From Roseiarcus sp963765375 (GTDB taxonomy: Bacteria > Pseudomonadota > Alphaproteobacteria > Rhizobiales > Beijerinckiaceae): a stretch of DNA of 64,000 bases. The notes under the pieces are model-generated. The model saw only the letters and a list, made by a program, of their open reading frames with translations, did no database searches and was not told the DNA's origin. Location of the stretch: NCBI GenBank assembly GCA_963765375.1, contig CAVXVZ010000003.1, forward strand, positions 124,001 to 188,000. The letters are read 5' to 3'. Each line of letters starts with the position of its first letter. Positions within the stretch are counted from its first letter, which is position 1. Positions 46,540 to 56,156 of the stretch are shown here, in pieces. The position numbers and the translations under genes were made by a program.

Positions 46540-47955
46540 TCATTTCCGGCTGTAGTCGTCGTCGATGCGAACGATATCATCCTCGCCGAAATAGCTGCCG
46601 GTCTGAACTTCGATCAGCTCGAGGTCGATTTTGCCGGGGTTGGCGAGGCGATGGGTCGAGCCGATCGGCAGGTAGATCGATTCGTTCTCATGCACATGCT
46701 CGGCCTCGCCGTTGAGCGTCACCTCGGCGGCGCCGCGCACGACCACCCAATGCTCCGCCCGGTGATGATGCTTCTGCAGGGACAGGCGCCCGCCGGGGCG
46801 AACAACGATGCGCTTGACCTGGTAACGCGAGCCCTGGTCGATGCTCTGATAGTAGCCCCATGGCCGGTATATCCGCACATGCTGGGTCGCCTCCGGCTGG
46901 CCCTCAGCTTTCAGCCGCTCAACCAGTGCCTTGACCTTATCGCTCTGTGACCGGTCGGCGACCAGCACCGCGTCGCGGGTGGCGACGACGACGACGTTGC
47001 GAAGGCCGATGACGGCCGCCAGCTGTTCCTCAGAACGTATCAGAACGTTCTCCGAATCGATCGCGACCGCCCGCCCGCGAAAGCTGTTGCCGCGGGCGTC
47101 GCGCGGGCTTAAGCGCCAGACCGCCGACCACTCGCCGACGTCCGACCAGCCGACGTCGGCGGTCAGCACCGCAGCCTTGTCGGTCCGCTCCATCACCGCG
47201 TAGTCGATCGAGGTCTTCGGCGCCCGCGCGAAGGAAGCGTGATCGAGGACGACGAAGCCGAGGTCTTTTTTCGCACCGGCCACCGCGCTCACGGCCGCAG
47301 CGGCGATCTCGGGCTCGAAGCGCGCGAGCTCCTCGAGCATGACGTCGGCGCGGAAGACGAAATTGCCCGAGTTCCACAGGTAACCTTCCTCGATGAACGC
47401 GCGCGCGCGCTCTTCGTCGGGTTTCTCCACGAATCGTTCGATCCGCCGCACGTTCGCGTCGATCGCCAGCGCCTCGGCCGGATGAATGTAGCCGTAGCCC
47501 GTCGCCGGGTGATCGGGGGTGATGCCGAAGGTGACGATTTCGCCAGCCGCCGCGACGTCGAGCGCCTCGGCGCACAGCCGGGCGAATTGCTTTCCGTCCG
47601 CAAAGACGTGGTCGGCCGCGAGCACGGCCACGACTGTCTTCGGATCGCGGGCCGCCGCCCAGGCGGCTGCGGCGCCGACCGCGGCCGCGCTGTCGCGCCG
47701 CTCGGGCTCGAGCAGGATCGTCGCCTCGGCGCCGATCTCCCTCAGTTGCTCGGCCACCCGAAAGCGGTAGTCAAAATTGGTGATGACGACCGCTTGATCG
47801 AACACCGCCCGCTCGGCGACCACGCCGACGATCGATTGAAACGTCGAACGCTCGCCGATCAGCGGAATGAACTGCTTGGGCAGGCTTTCGCGCGATTCGG
47901 GCCACATGCGGGAGCCCGATCCGCCGCACATGATCACAGGCAGGATTTTGGTCAT
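46540..47955 (-). CDS. manC: Mannose-1-phosphate guanylyltransferase / mannose-6-phosphate isomerase
   Basis: A bifunctional enzyme that makes GDP-mannose for surface polysaccharide. The 471-aa protein has the nucleotidyltransferase signature CGGSGSRMWPESRESLPKQF at the start, the VEKPDEERARAF motif, and a C-terminal cupin isomerase domain (about 360-471, with GGRLSLQKHHHRAEHWVVV). The ATG at 47955 is followed at once by the nucleotide-binding loop; upstream in-frame codons are shadow. No other polysaccharide genes are adjacent. Confidence 0.93.
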   Translation of the reverse strand: MTKILPVIMCGGSGSRMWPESRESLPKQFIPLIGERSTFQSIVGVVAERAVFDQAVVITNFDYRFRVAEQLREIGAEATILLEPERRDSAAAVGAAAAWAAARDPKTVVAVLAADHVFADGKQFARLCAEALDVAAAGEIVTFGITPDHPATGYGYIHPAEALAIDANVRRIERFVEKPDEERARAFIEEGYLWNSGNFVFRADVMLEELARFEPEIAAAAVSAVAGAKKDLGFVVLDHASFARAPKTSIDYAVMERTDKAAVLTADVGWSDVGEWSAVWRLSPRDARGNSFRGRAVAIDSENVLIRSEEQLAAVIGLRNVVVVATRDAVLVADRSQSDKVKALVERLKAEGQPEATQHVRIYRPWGYYQSIDQGSRYQVKRIVVRPGGRLSLQKHHHRAEHWVVVRGAAEVTLNGEAEHVHENESIYLPIGSTHRLANPGKIDLELIEVQTGSYFGEDDIVRIDDDYSRK

Positions 47956-48058
47956 TCTTGTCCCCGCATTGGCTGGCGGCGTCCGGAAACTCTTGCCCGG
48001 CGCGTTTCCTCTGCAATAGGGGCCGCGCCAAGGCAATGCCCGCCCGACAGTCGAGCAT

Positions 48059-49255
48059 TCACCCCTTGCGGGGCGATCGGGCAGGGCCGCGCACGTAAGC
48101 CAAGGCGGCCGCGACCGCGGCGGTGACCGCGAGCGCAAGCGCGAAGGCGCAAAACGCAGCCGGCAGCGACAGCATTTGGGCGATCGCGCCGGTAGCCAGC
48201 GGCGCCGGCAGACGGGTCAGCGCGCTGAACAGCGAGGCGGAGGCGAGCCCGACCGCGGGTCCGGCTTCCGACTGGCGCGCGGCAAGCGCGAAGCTGCAGG
48301 GAACGATGGGGCCGGTGCCGACGCCGATCAAGGCGAAGCCGGCGACGCTTGCGGCAAAACCGGCCTGAGCGCCGACCAGGGCGAAGCCGGCGGCCGCGAT
48401 CGCGAACGAGGCGACGATGATGCGAAGATCGCTGATCCGAAGCCGGATCGCGTCGGCGTTGAAGCGCAGCCCCGCCTGGCAAGCGGAAAAGAACGCCGCG
48501 CCGAGGCCGGAAATCGCCGCCAGCTTCGGCGCTTCCTCGCGCAAGAGGAGCGTCGACCACAGCGACGCCGCCAATTCCGCCGCGATCGAGACGCCGATGA
48601 CGACGCCGAGCGCGATCAGGGCGGGAGCGAATGACAATCCGCTCCGCCCCGGCGCCCCGACCGGCGCCCGAACGGGACGGCCCCTCCGCGCCGCGCGATC
48701 GTAGGCGACGCCGGCGCCGGCGAGCGTCAGCGCGGCCAGAATTCCGGCCGCCCATGGCGCCGAACCCGCGGCGATCAGGCTGCCAAGAATCGCGCCGATC
48801 GCCATGCCGGCCGACGCCGCGGCGTGCAGGCGGGCGAGGATTGGGCGCCCGAGCCGCCGTTCGATCCGCGCCCCCTCGGCGTTCATGGTGACGTCGACGA
48901 CGCCGCCGAGGAACCCCGCGGCGATCAGGGCGATGGCGACCTCGGCCTCGCTCCAGGCGTTGAGCAACCCGCACAGAGCCGCGCCATAGACGATGGCGCT
49001 TACCGGCAGGACGCGCTCGAGGCCGAAGCGATGCGCCAGCGCGCCGCCGGCCGACATGGCGATGAGATAGGCGCCGGTATAGACGGTGAGCAGGATTCCG
49101 AACGTCGCGGCGTCGACGCCCGCGCGCGTCAGGATCGCGCCGGAGGCGCCGCCCCACAGTCCGATGCCGACGCCAAGGGCGAAGAACACCGCCGCGACCG
49201 CGGCATGCAGCAGCGCGCCGGCGCGTGAGCCGCCACGCGGCGGAATCGCGCTCAA
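48059..49255 (-). CDS. MFS transporter
   Basis: This 398-aa, twelve-helix major facilitator resembles YbjJ-like MFS proteins (GVGIGLWGGASGAILTRAG, GFLGGVVDVTMNAEG). Translation appears to start at a TTG overlapping the MttB-family stop by 4 bp (TTGA), which implies coupling. An uptake or export role for a methylated amine or its product is an inference from the neighbour. Confidence 0.85.
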   Translation of the reverse strand: MSAIPPRGGSRAGALLHAAVAAVFFALGVGIGLWGGASGAILTRAGVDAATFGILLTVYTGAYLIAMSAGGALAHRFGLERVLPVSAIVYGAALCGLLNAWSEAEVAIALIAAGFLGGVVDVTMNAEGARIERRLGRPILARLHAAASAGMAIGAILGSLIAAGSAPWAAGILAALTLAGAGVAYDRAARRGRPVRAPVGAPGRSGLSFAPALIALGVVIGVSIAAELAASLWSTLLLREEAPKLAAISGLGAAFFSACQAGLRFNADAIRLRISDLRIIVASFAIAAAGFALVGAQAGFAASVAGFALIGVGTGPIVPCSFALAARQSEAGPAVGLASASLFSALTRLPAPLATGAIAQMLSLPAAFCAFALALAVTAAVAAALAYVRGPARSPRKG

Positions 49256-50814
49256 AAGTCGGTCGGCGCGCCGCCTTCCGCCTTGCGGCGGGCGACGAAA
49301 GCGGCGAGCGCCTCGAGGCGCTCGGCCTCGAGCGGGGGGGCGACGAAATTGCGCAACCGCTCGGCGACGATACGCTCCGCGGCGTCCAAGGCGGTCGGCG
49401 AACCGGCTTCGCGCCAGCTCTCGTAGTTGCGCCAGTCCGAGATCATTGGCGGGAAGAAGGCGGTGCGGTAGCGGCTCTGCGTATGTTCCGCGCCGAAGAA
49501 ATGGCCGCCGGGGCCGACCTCGCGCATGGCTTCGAGCGCCAGTTCCGCTTCGTCCACCTTGAGCGGCTTCAGGAACTCGGCGACCATCGCCAGGAGGTCG
49601 GCGTCGAGCGCCATCTTCTCGAACGAGGCCTGCAGGCCGCCCTCCATCCAGCCGGCGCCATGCATGAGAAAGTTGACCCCGCCCATGATCGCGCCCCAGA
49701 GCGAGAACACGCTCTCGTAAGCTGCCTGGGCGTCGAGCGAATTGGCGGCGTTGGTGTTCGACGAACGATAGGGCAGGGCGAGGCGGCGGGCGAGCTGGCC
49801 GCCGACGATCGCCGTTTTCATGTATTCGGGCGTGCCGAACGCCGGGGCGCCCGATTTCATGTCGACGTTCGAGGTGAAGCCGCCATAGACGAATGGCGCG
49901 CCGGGCCGCACGGCCTGGGTCATGACGAGGCCGGCAAGCGCTTCCGCATGCTGCTGGGCGAGGGCGCCGGCGAGCGTGACCGGGGCCATGGCGCCGGCGA
50001 GGGTAAAGGGCGTCAGCACCACCACCTGATTGCGCCGCGCCATCTGGATGATCCCTTCCAGCATCGGCGTATCGAGCCTGAGCGGCGACGACGAGTTGAT
50101 GACCGTAAACAGCGACGGCTCGCGCTCGAGCGTCTCGTCGTCGATCCCGCGGGCGATCTTCACCATCTCGATGGCGTCCAGATTACGCTCGCGCCCAAGG
50201 CTATAGGCGTGGATCGGCTTGTCGGACAAGGTCAGCATGTCGAACAGCGCCTCGAGATGGCGGACGGAAGCGTGAATGTCGATCGGCTCGACCGGATAGC
50301 CGCCCCAGAAATGGATCGAATCGAGGCTCTGGCCGAGACGGATGAAGTTCTGGTAGTCGCGCTTATTGCCAGGCCGCCGCCCGCCCGCGCGGTCGAACGA
50401 ATTGGGTGCGCTCGCCACCGATCCGAACGCGACGTGTCGCCCGCCGATCATCAGATTGCGGGCCGGGTTGCGCGCGTGCAGGGTGAATTCCTTCGGCGCA
50501 AGTCCAATGTGCGCCTCGACGAGCGCCGGATCGAATCGAACCCGCCGCGAGGCCGGATCGACGTCGGCGCCGGCGCTCTTGAGCATCGTCCTCGCCTCGT
50601 CATGCAGGAAGTCGATGCCGATCTCCTGCAAGACCGTAAGCGCCGCCTGATGAATGGAATCGAGCTCGTCTCGGGAGATGAGCTCGAGCGGGGGGAACGG
50701 CGACCGCGGCTGGCCGGCGGGCGCCGCCGCGACCGCGCCGCCGCGCCCGGCCGCGCGCCGGCGACGGGCGCCGCCGCCGCGCCCCATATCCCGCGGCGGC
50801 GATTCGGTCGTCAT
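49252..50814 (-). CDS. MttB-family (non-pyrrolysine) trimethylamine/betaine methyltransferase
   Basis: The 520-aa protein has the MttB domain after an Arg/Gly/Ala-rich N-terminal tail: LELISRDELDSIHQAALTVL, FTVINSSSPLRLDTPMLEG and TPFTLAGAMAPVTLAGALA. It contains no in-frame amber codon, so it is of the non-pyrrolysine group, whose characterised members demethylate glycine betaine, proline betaine or carnitine with a corrinoid protein. No corrinoid protein gene is seen nearby. It is coupled to the MFS gene, with a LysR regulator and an aldehyde dehydrogenase upstream. Confidence 0.85.
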   Translation of the reverse strand: MTTESPPRDMGRGGGARRRRAAGRGGAVAAAPAGQPRSPFPPLELISRDELDSIHQAALTVLQEIGIDFLHDEARTMLKSAGADVDPASRRVRFDPALVEAHIGLAPKEFTLHARNPARNLMIGGRHVAFGSVASAPNSFDRAGGRRPGNKRDYQNFIRLGQSLDSIHFWGGYPVEPIDIHASVRHLEALFDMLTLSDKPIHAYSLGRERNLDAIEMVKIARGIDDETLEREPSLFTVINSSSPLRLDTPMLEGIIQMARRNQVVVLTPFTLAGAMAPVTLAGALAQQHAEALAGLVMTQAVRPGAPFVYGGFTSNVDMKSGAPAFGTPEYMKTAIVGGQLARRLALPYRSSNTNAANSLDAQAAYESVFSLWGAIMGGVNFLMHGAGWMEGGLQASFEKMALDADLLAMVAEFLKPLKVDEAELALEAMREVGPGGHFFGAEHTQSRYRTAFFPPMISDWRNYESWREAGSPTALDAAERIVAERLRNFVAPPLEAERLEALAAFVARRKAEGGAPTDF

Positions 50815-50969
50815 TCATATTCCCCAGAGTCCTGCCGCCCGCGGGCGCGCTCCATGACGGCGCCGATCGCAATCGGTCGCGCGCGCCGTTCTGGCCGCGC
50901 CGCTTATACCCGCCTCGCCCCAAATGGCATCTTGCCATGCCAATTCGCGCCAAGGCTTCTCGGAGGCTG

Positions 50970-51944
50970 CTATTTCGCCGCCCGCAGTTTAGCCGCCTCC
51001 GCCGCGGCTGGTTCCGGCTCGGGCGGACGGGCAGCCGCGCCGGCGGAAAATCGGGCGATGAGCCAGGAGCGGAACAGGGCCACCGCCTCGTTGCTCAGGT
51101 CCTCGGGATGGGTGGTGAGATAGTAGCCGTAGCCTTCGTCCAGCCAGAGATCGTATGGCCGCACCAGCCGGCCGGCCTTGATCTCCTCGTGGAACAGGAG
51201 CGGATCGAGCAGCGCCAACCCGTCGCCCATCATCGCATATTGGGCGGCGAGCTGCTGGGTGTCGAACACGAGGCCGCGATCGACGGCGATATCCGGCCGG
51301 CCGATCGAGCGCACGAACATTTCCCAGAAGAAGTGGCGCTGCCGGCCGTCGATCTTGAGATGCAAGAGGTCGCCGGCCGCGATCAGCCGTCCGGGATCGC
51401 TGGCGTCGATCCCCTCGATGAGCTTCGGGCTGCACAAGAGCGTCGAGCGCACCATCCACAGGAGATCGTGGATCGCGTCGGTGACCCTCGGCTCGGAATA
51501 GACGATGGCGATGTCGATGTCGCCATCCACTTCCGGTCCCGTGGTCGGCTTGGAGACGATCTCGAGCGAGATGCCGGCGTTCTCGGCCCGGAAATCGCGC
51601 AGGATGGGAATGGCGAGCCGATGCGCGAACGACGTCGGCAGCGCGACCTTGAGCACCCGCTTCGGCCGGCCCTTCTCCTTGATCACCTCGCCCAGCGCCT
51701 GGTCGATCCGATCGAATGACTTCGACACCACCGGGAGGATGTGGCGCCCCGCCTCGGTCAGCACGAGCTGTTGCGGGCGACGTTCGAACAGGGCGACGCC
51801 GAGAAAGTTCTCGAGCACGATCACGTGACGGCTCACCGCGCTCTGCGCGACCGTCAGGCTATTGGCGGCGGCGGTGAAGCTGAGATGTTGCCCGGCCGCC
51901 TCGAACGCCCTGAGCGCGTTGAGCGGCAACCACCTGCGATCCAT
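50970..51944 (-). CDS. LysR-family transcriptional regulator (GcvA-like)
   Basis: The 324-aa protein has an N-terminal winged HTH (LNALRAFEAAGQHLSFTAAANSL...SRHVIVLENFLGVALF, 8-65) and a LysR substrate-binding domain. Unusually it has a Pro/Ala/Glu-rich C-terminal tail. It lies 155 bp upstream of the MttB-family gene, in the same direction, and is a candidate regulator of it and of the aldehyde dehydrogenase. Confidence 0.9.
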   Translation of the reverse strand: MDRRWLPLNALRAFEAAGQHLSFTAAANSLTVAQSAVSRHVIVLENFLGVALFERRPQQLVLTEAGRHILPVVSKSFDRIDQALGEVIKEKGRPKRVLKVALPTSFAHRLAIPILRDFRAENAGISLEIVSKPTTGPEVDGDIDIAIVYSEPRVTDAIHDLLWMVRSTLLCSPKLIEGIDASDPGRLIAAGDLLHLKIDGRQRHFFWEMFVRSIGRPDIAVDRGLVFDTQQLAAQYAMMGDGLALLDPLLFHEEIKAGRLVRPYDLWLDEGYGYYLTTHPEDLSNEAVALFRSWLIARFSAGAAARPPEPEPAAAEAAKLRAAK

Positions 51945-52083
51945 TCCTCCTCCGGCCGCACCCCACCCATTTCATTCCGAATGGGCGCGAGCGCGTCAGA
52001 GTCGAGTCCATAGCCTATTCATAGGCAGTCCGACAATATGATCACGGGCATGAATCCGCGCATCGTCATCGCGGCCGCCGGCC

Positions 52084-53588
52084 CTACTTGTATGCGGTCC
52101 AGATCGTCTTGAAGTCCATGTACTTGTCGATCGCGTGCGGCGAGCGGTCGCGGCCGAAGCCCGATTGCTTGAAGCCGCCGAACGGCGTCGCCAGCGAGGA
52201 GCGGTCGAACGTGTTGACCCAGACGGTGCCGGCCCGAATGGCGCGCGAGAGCCGGTGGGCGGCGTTCATGTCGCGCGTCCACACACCGCGGCGGCGAGTC
52301 CGTAGATCGTGTCGTTGGCGAGCTTGACCGCCTCCGCTTCGGTCGCAAACGGGATAACGACCACGACCGGCCCGAAGATCTCCTCCTGCGCAATCCGCAT
52401 GGCGTTGCTGGCGCCGTCGAGAATGGTCGGCTCGACATAGAATCCGCCCGTCTCGGCAAAAGCCCGTTTTCCCCCGTGGGCGATCCGCGCGCCCTCCTTG
52501 ACCCCAAGCTCGATATAGCCAAGCACCCGCTCCATGTGGCGCTCTTCGATCAGGGCGCCGAGCTGCGCCCCGGCGTCGAAGGGATGGCCGAGCGGAATCC
52601 GCGCCTCCTGCGCCTCCGCAATCTTCCTCACCAGCGCCTCGCGGATCGAGGCGTGGGCGAGCACGCGCGAGCCGGCGTGGCAGGTCTCGCCCTGATTATA
52701 GTAGATGCCCCAGGCGATCGCCTCCGCCGCGGCGTCGAGATCGGCGTCAGGCATCACGACATGGGGCGATTTTCCCCCGCATTCGAGCGCGACCCGCTTC
52801 ATGTTGCTTTGGCCGGCGTAGATGAGCATCAGCTTGCCGACCTCGGTCGAGCCGGTGAAGGCGATCATGTCGACGTCGGCATGGAGCGCGAGCGGCTTCC
52901 CCGCCCTTTCGCCGAATCCCGGCACGACATTGAGCACGCCGTCCGGCAGCCCCGCCTCCTTGCCAAGCCGGCCCAAGAGCAGCGCGCCCAGCGGCGACTG
53001 CTCGGCTGGCTTGAGCACGACGGAATTGCCCGCGACCAGCGCCGGCCCGAGCTTCCAGGCGGCGATGATGAGCGGATAGTTCCACGGCACGACCGCGCCG
53101 ACGACGCCGAGCGGCTCTTTCACCACCATCGCCACGTCGTTTGCGCCGACCGGCGCGATTTCGTCGGTGAACTTGTCGGCAAGCTCGGCGTAATACTGGA
53201 TGCAATTGGCGCAGAACGGGACGTCGACGGCGAGCGCATTGGCGATCGGCTTGCCGACGTCGAGCGTCTCCAGAAGCGCCAGCTCGTCGCCATGTTCGCG
53301 GATGAGCTCGGCGAAGCGCAGCAGGACCTTCTTTTTCCTGGCCGGGTCGGCGGCGCGCCAGACGCCGCTCTCGAACGCGCGCCGCGCGGACACGACCGCG
53401 CGGTCGATATCGGGCGCGCCGCAATCGGCGACATGAGCAAAGACTTTGCCGTCGATCGGCGACACCTTGGCGAAAGTCGCCCCATCGGCCGCCGCGACAT
53501 AGGCGCCGTCGATGAAGGCGCGGCCTTCAATCGTGAGCGCCCCGGCGCGGGCGAGCCAGCCTTCGCGGGTTGTCGGACGATCAAGCAT
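52084..53588 (-). pseudogene. Aldehyde dehydrogenase, interrupted by a 2-bp frameshift near its 3' end
   Basis: The protein belongs to the betaine-aldehyde/gamma-glutamyl-aminobutyraldehyde type of the NAD(P)-dependent family: VVPWNYPLIIAAWKLGPAL, FTGSTEVGK, the catalytic Glu in ALECGGKSPHVV and Cys in YNQGETCHAGSR. The frame breaks after YGLAAAV; the rest (WTRDMNAAHRLSRAIRAGTV to FKTIWTAYK) continues in another frame. The cause is two extra bases in a CACACA run at 52279-52287. Corrected, the protein is 500 aa, the normal size. The break removes about 70 C-terminal residues needed for the fold. Confidence 0.88.
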
Positions 53589-53722
53589 GGGTTTTCCGCC
53601 TTTTTTGATTGAGGGTTGCGAAATCGCGCGAACCATCGCCTTTGATTCGCCCGGTCGAAACAGGATTTTCCATATGACGCGATGCCGTCTCGGCATGGCT
53701 CTGCGCGGAGAGGAGGGCGCCG

Positions 53723-54115
53723 CTAACGGATGACAACGACTTCGACCCCGACTCTTTTCGAGATCGCGCGCCACTGGCGGTCGGCGGTCCACGCCGGAAG
53801 CCGATCCCTCGCCGCGAGCGCGAGGCAAAACCGGTCTCCGAGCGACAGGCCCGCTTCGGCGGTTATCCTGCGGAGACGTCCCGCCATCCAGCCGAGTTCA
53901 ACGTCGGCATCGATCACTCTCACCGGCAGCGTGGTCAGCATGGCGTCGATTTGATCCGCGGGCAGGCCAGCGTGGGTCAGGTAGGAGACTACCTCGGCAA
54001 AATTGACCGCGCTCATCCGAGATCGCCCGATGGCCGCCGCAACCGCCTCGGCTCCGGGTTCCTCGCGGATCATGGCGAGAAGGGCCGAGGCATCCAGCAC
54101 GATCTCGGGTGTCAT
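53723..54115 (-). CDS. vapC: PIN-domain VapC-type ribonuclease toxin
   Basis: This 130-aa PIN domain has acidic residues in VLDASALLAMIREEPG, NFAEVVSYL, LSLGDRFCLALA and TADRQW. It is the toxin half of a type II toxin-antitoxin pair. Its start overlaps the antitoxin stop by 4 bp. The RNA target is unknown. Confidence 0.9.
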   Translation of the reverse strand: MTPEIVLDASALLAMIREEPGAEAVAAAIGRSRMSAVNFAEVVSYLTHAGLPADQIDAMLTTLPVRVIDADVELGWMAGRLRRITAEAGLSLGDRFCLALAARDRLPAWTADRQWRAISKRVGVEVVVIR

Positions 54116-54357
54116 TCGCCGCTGTCGGCGCGGCGGCTCGCGAGAAAGGCGTCAACCGAGACATCTGGCTTGTCCGCGAGGTAGCGGCGGGCGATCGCCT
54201 GCGCATGGGCGACCGCTTGCGCGACGGTTCGGAGCACGAGGCCGTCGGGCGTCTCCTCCATCAGCAAGTCACCGCCCTCAGACAGCCCAAGCCGCTTTCG
54301 GACCTCGGCAGGCAGAACGACTCGTCCGTTGGGCGCGACCTTCAGGTGATAGGTCAT
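54112..54357 (-). CDS. vapB: AbrB/SpoVT-type VapB antitoxin
   Basis: The 81-aa protein has an N-terminal swapped-hairpin DNA-binding domain (KVAPNGRVVLPAEVRKRLGL) and a C-terminal toxin-binding tail. It precedes vapC and probably autoregulates the pair through the AT-rich sequence just upstream (54358-54420). Confidence 0.9.
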   Translation of the reverse strand: MTYHLKVAPNGRVVLPAEVRKRLGLSEGGDLLMEETPDGLVLRTVAQAVAHAQAIARRYLADKPDVSVDAFLASRRADSGE

Positions 54358-54528
54358 GACAGAACCCCGGCAATGCGCAGGAGTTTATTCTGACATATCT
54401 CTTCTCTTGTGTCATCAGCGAGTTTCGTGACAGATCGAGAGTGAATCGCCAAGCTGGCTTTGGCAAGCCCTTCCTCTTCGCCTCCCCGCGCACTAAGTAG
54501 GCTCCGCCTTCCCTGAAATCCGAGTCCG

Positions 54529-56106
54529 ATGCCTGAACCGAACCCCGTCGCGCGCCGGCGCACCTTCGCGATCATTTCGCACCCGGACGCCGGCAAGACC
54601 ACGCTGACCGAGAAGATGTTGCTGTTCGGCGGCGCCATTCAGCTCGCCGGCGAAGTGCGCGCCAAGGCCAACCGACGCCAGACGCGCTCCGACTGGATGG
54701 GCATCGAGCGCGAGCGCGGCATATCGGTCGTCACCTCGGTGATGACTTTCGAAACCGCCGGCTGCGTCTTCAACCTGCTCGACACCCCCGGCCACGAGGA
54801 CTTCTCCGAGGATACCTACCGCACGCTGACCGCCGTCGATTCGGCGGTGATGGTGATCGACGCCGCCAAGGGCATCGAAGCGCGCACCCGCAAACTGTTC
54901 GAAGTCTGCCGCCTGCGCGACATCCCGATCGTCACCTTCATCAACAAGATGGACCGCGAGACGCGCGATCCGTTCGATCTCATCGACGAGATCGAGAAGA
55001 CGCTGGCGCTCGACGCCGCGCCACTCAACTGGACCATCGGCCGCGGCCGGTCGCTCGCCGGGGCTTACGACATCCGGCGGAGTTGGCTCACGCCGCTGGG
55101 CAAGCACGCTCAGACGCTTGCCGTTAACGGCCCCGACGACCCGCGCGTCGCCGAGCTCCTGCCCGAACACGAGCGCGCCGACGCCATTGACGAGCTCAAC
55201 CTCGCCGTCGAGGGCCTGAAGGCTTTCGACAAGACAGCCTTCCTCGAAGGCCATATGACCCCGGTCCTCTGGGGCAGCGCGCTCAAGGATTTCGGCGTCA
55301 AAGACCTCATCGACTCGCTGGCCGAATTTGCTCCGAGCCCGAGGGCGCAGGCCGCCGCGAGCCGCACGGTCAAGGCGGACGAAGGCAAGATGACCGGCTT
55401 CGTCTTCAAGATCCAGGCCAACATGGATCCAAATCATCGCGACCGCATCGCTTTCCTGCGGGTCTGCTCGGGCCAGCTCAAGCGCGGCATGCGGGCGAAG
55501 CTCGTGCGAACGGGGAAGCCAGTCACGCTCTCGGCGCCGCAATTCTTCTTCGCCCAGGATCGCTCGCTGGCCGAAGAGGCGTTCGCCGGCGACGTGGTCG
55601 GCATTCCCAATCATGGGCTATTGCGCATCGGCGACACCTTGAGCGAAGGCGAGGAGATCGTCTTTCGCGGCGTGCCGAGCTTCGCCCCGGAAATCCTGCG
55701 CCGGGTCAAGCTCGCTGACGCGATGAAGGCGAAAAAGCTGCGCGAGGCGCTGCAGCAGATGGCGGAAGAGGGCGTGGTGCAGGTGTTCCTGCCCCATGAC
55801 GGCGCGGCCGCGATCGTCGGGGTGGTCGGCGCGCTGCAGCTCGACGTGCTGACCGAGCGGCTCGATGCCGAATATGGCCTCCCGGTCACCTTCGAGCCGA
55901 GCCGCTTCGAGATCTGCCGCTGGGTCTCGGCTCCGGATAGGGCCGAGCTCGAGAAGTTCGTCGACGCCTATCCGTCCTCGATCGCCTCCGATCTCGACGG
56001 CGCGCCGGTGTTCATGGCCTCGAGCGCCTTCAACCTGCGCTACGAGCAGGAGCGCTGGCCGAAGATCGCCTTCGCCGACGTGAAGGTCTATCAGAAGGCG
56101 GCGTAA
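54529..56106 (+). CDS. prfC: Peptide chain release factor 3
   Basis: RF3 is the GTPase that recycles RF1 and RF2 from ribosomes. The 525-aa protein has G1 (SHPDAGKTTLTEKMLLFGG), switch II DTPGHEDFSEDTYR, NKMDRE, domain II and the RF3-type C-domain, all full length. A 7-bp GC-rich hairpin without a T tract (56113-56131) follows the stop. Confidence 0.95.
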   Translation: MPEPNPVARRRTFAIISHPDAGKTTLTEKMLLFGGAIQLAGEVRAKANRRQTRSDWMGIERERGISVVTSVMTFETAGCVFNLLDTPGHEDFSEDTYRTLTAVDSAVMVIDAAKGIEARTRKLFEVCRLRDIPIVTFINKMDRETRDPFDLIDEIEKTLALDAAPLNWTIGRGRSLAGAYDIRRSWLTPLGKHAQTLAVNGPDDPRVAELLPEHERADAIDELNLAVEGLKAFDKTAFLEGHMTPVLWGSALKDFGVKDLIDSLAEFAPSPRAQAAASRTVKADEGKMTGFVFKIQANMDPNHRDRIAFLRVCSGQLKRGMRAKLVRTGKPVTLSAPQFFFAQDRSLAEEAFAGDVVGIPNHGLLRIGDTLSEGEEIVFRGVPSFAPEILRRVKLADAMKAKKLREALQQMAEEGVVQVFLPHDGAAAIVGVVGALQLDVLTERLDAEYGLPVTFEPSRFEICRWVSAPDRAELEKFVDAYPSSIASDLDGAPVFMASSAFNLRYEQERWPKIAFADVKVYQKAA

Positions 56107-56156
56107 GCGACCGGGCGCCCGCCTGGCGCCCAAGGCCTCGAAGGCGGGAGGAACTT

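Noticed and set aside
49252..50814. Pyrrolysine-containing MttB
   Set aside because: The frame has no internal amber codon and aligns by motifs with the non-Pyl branch.
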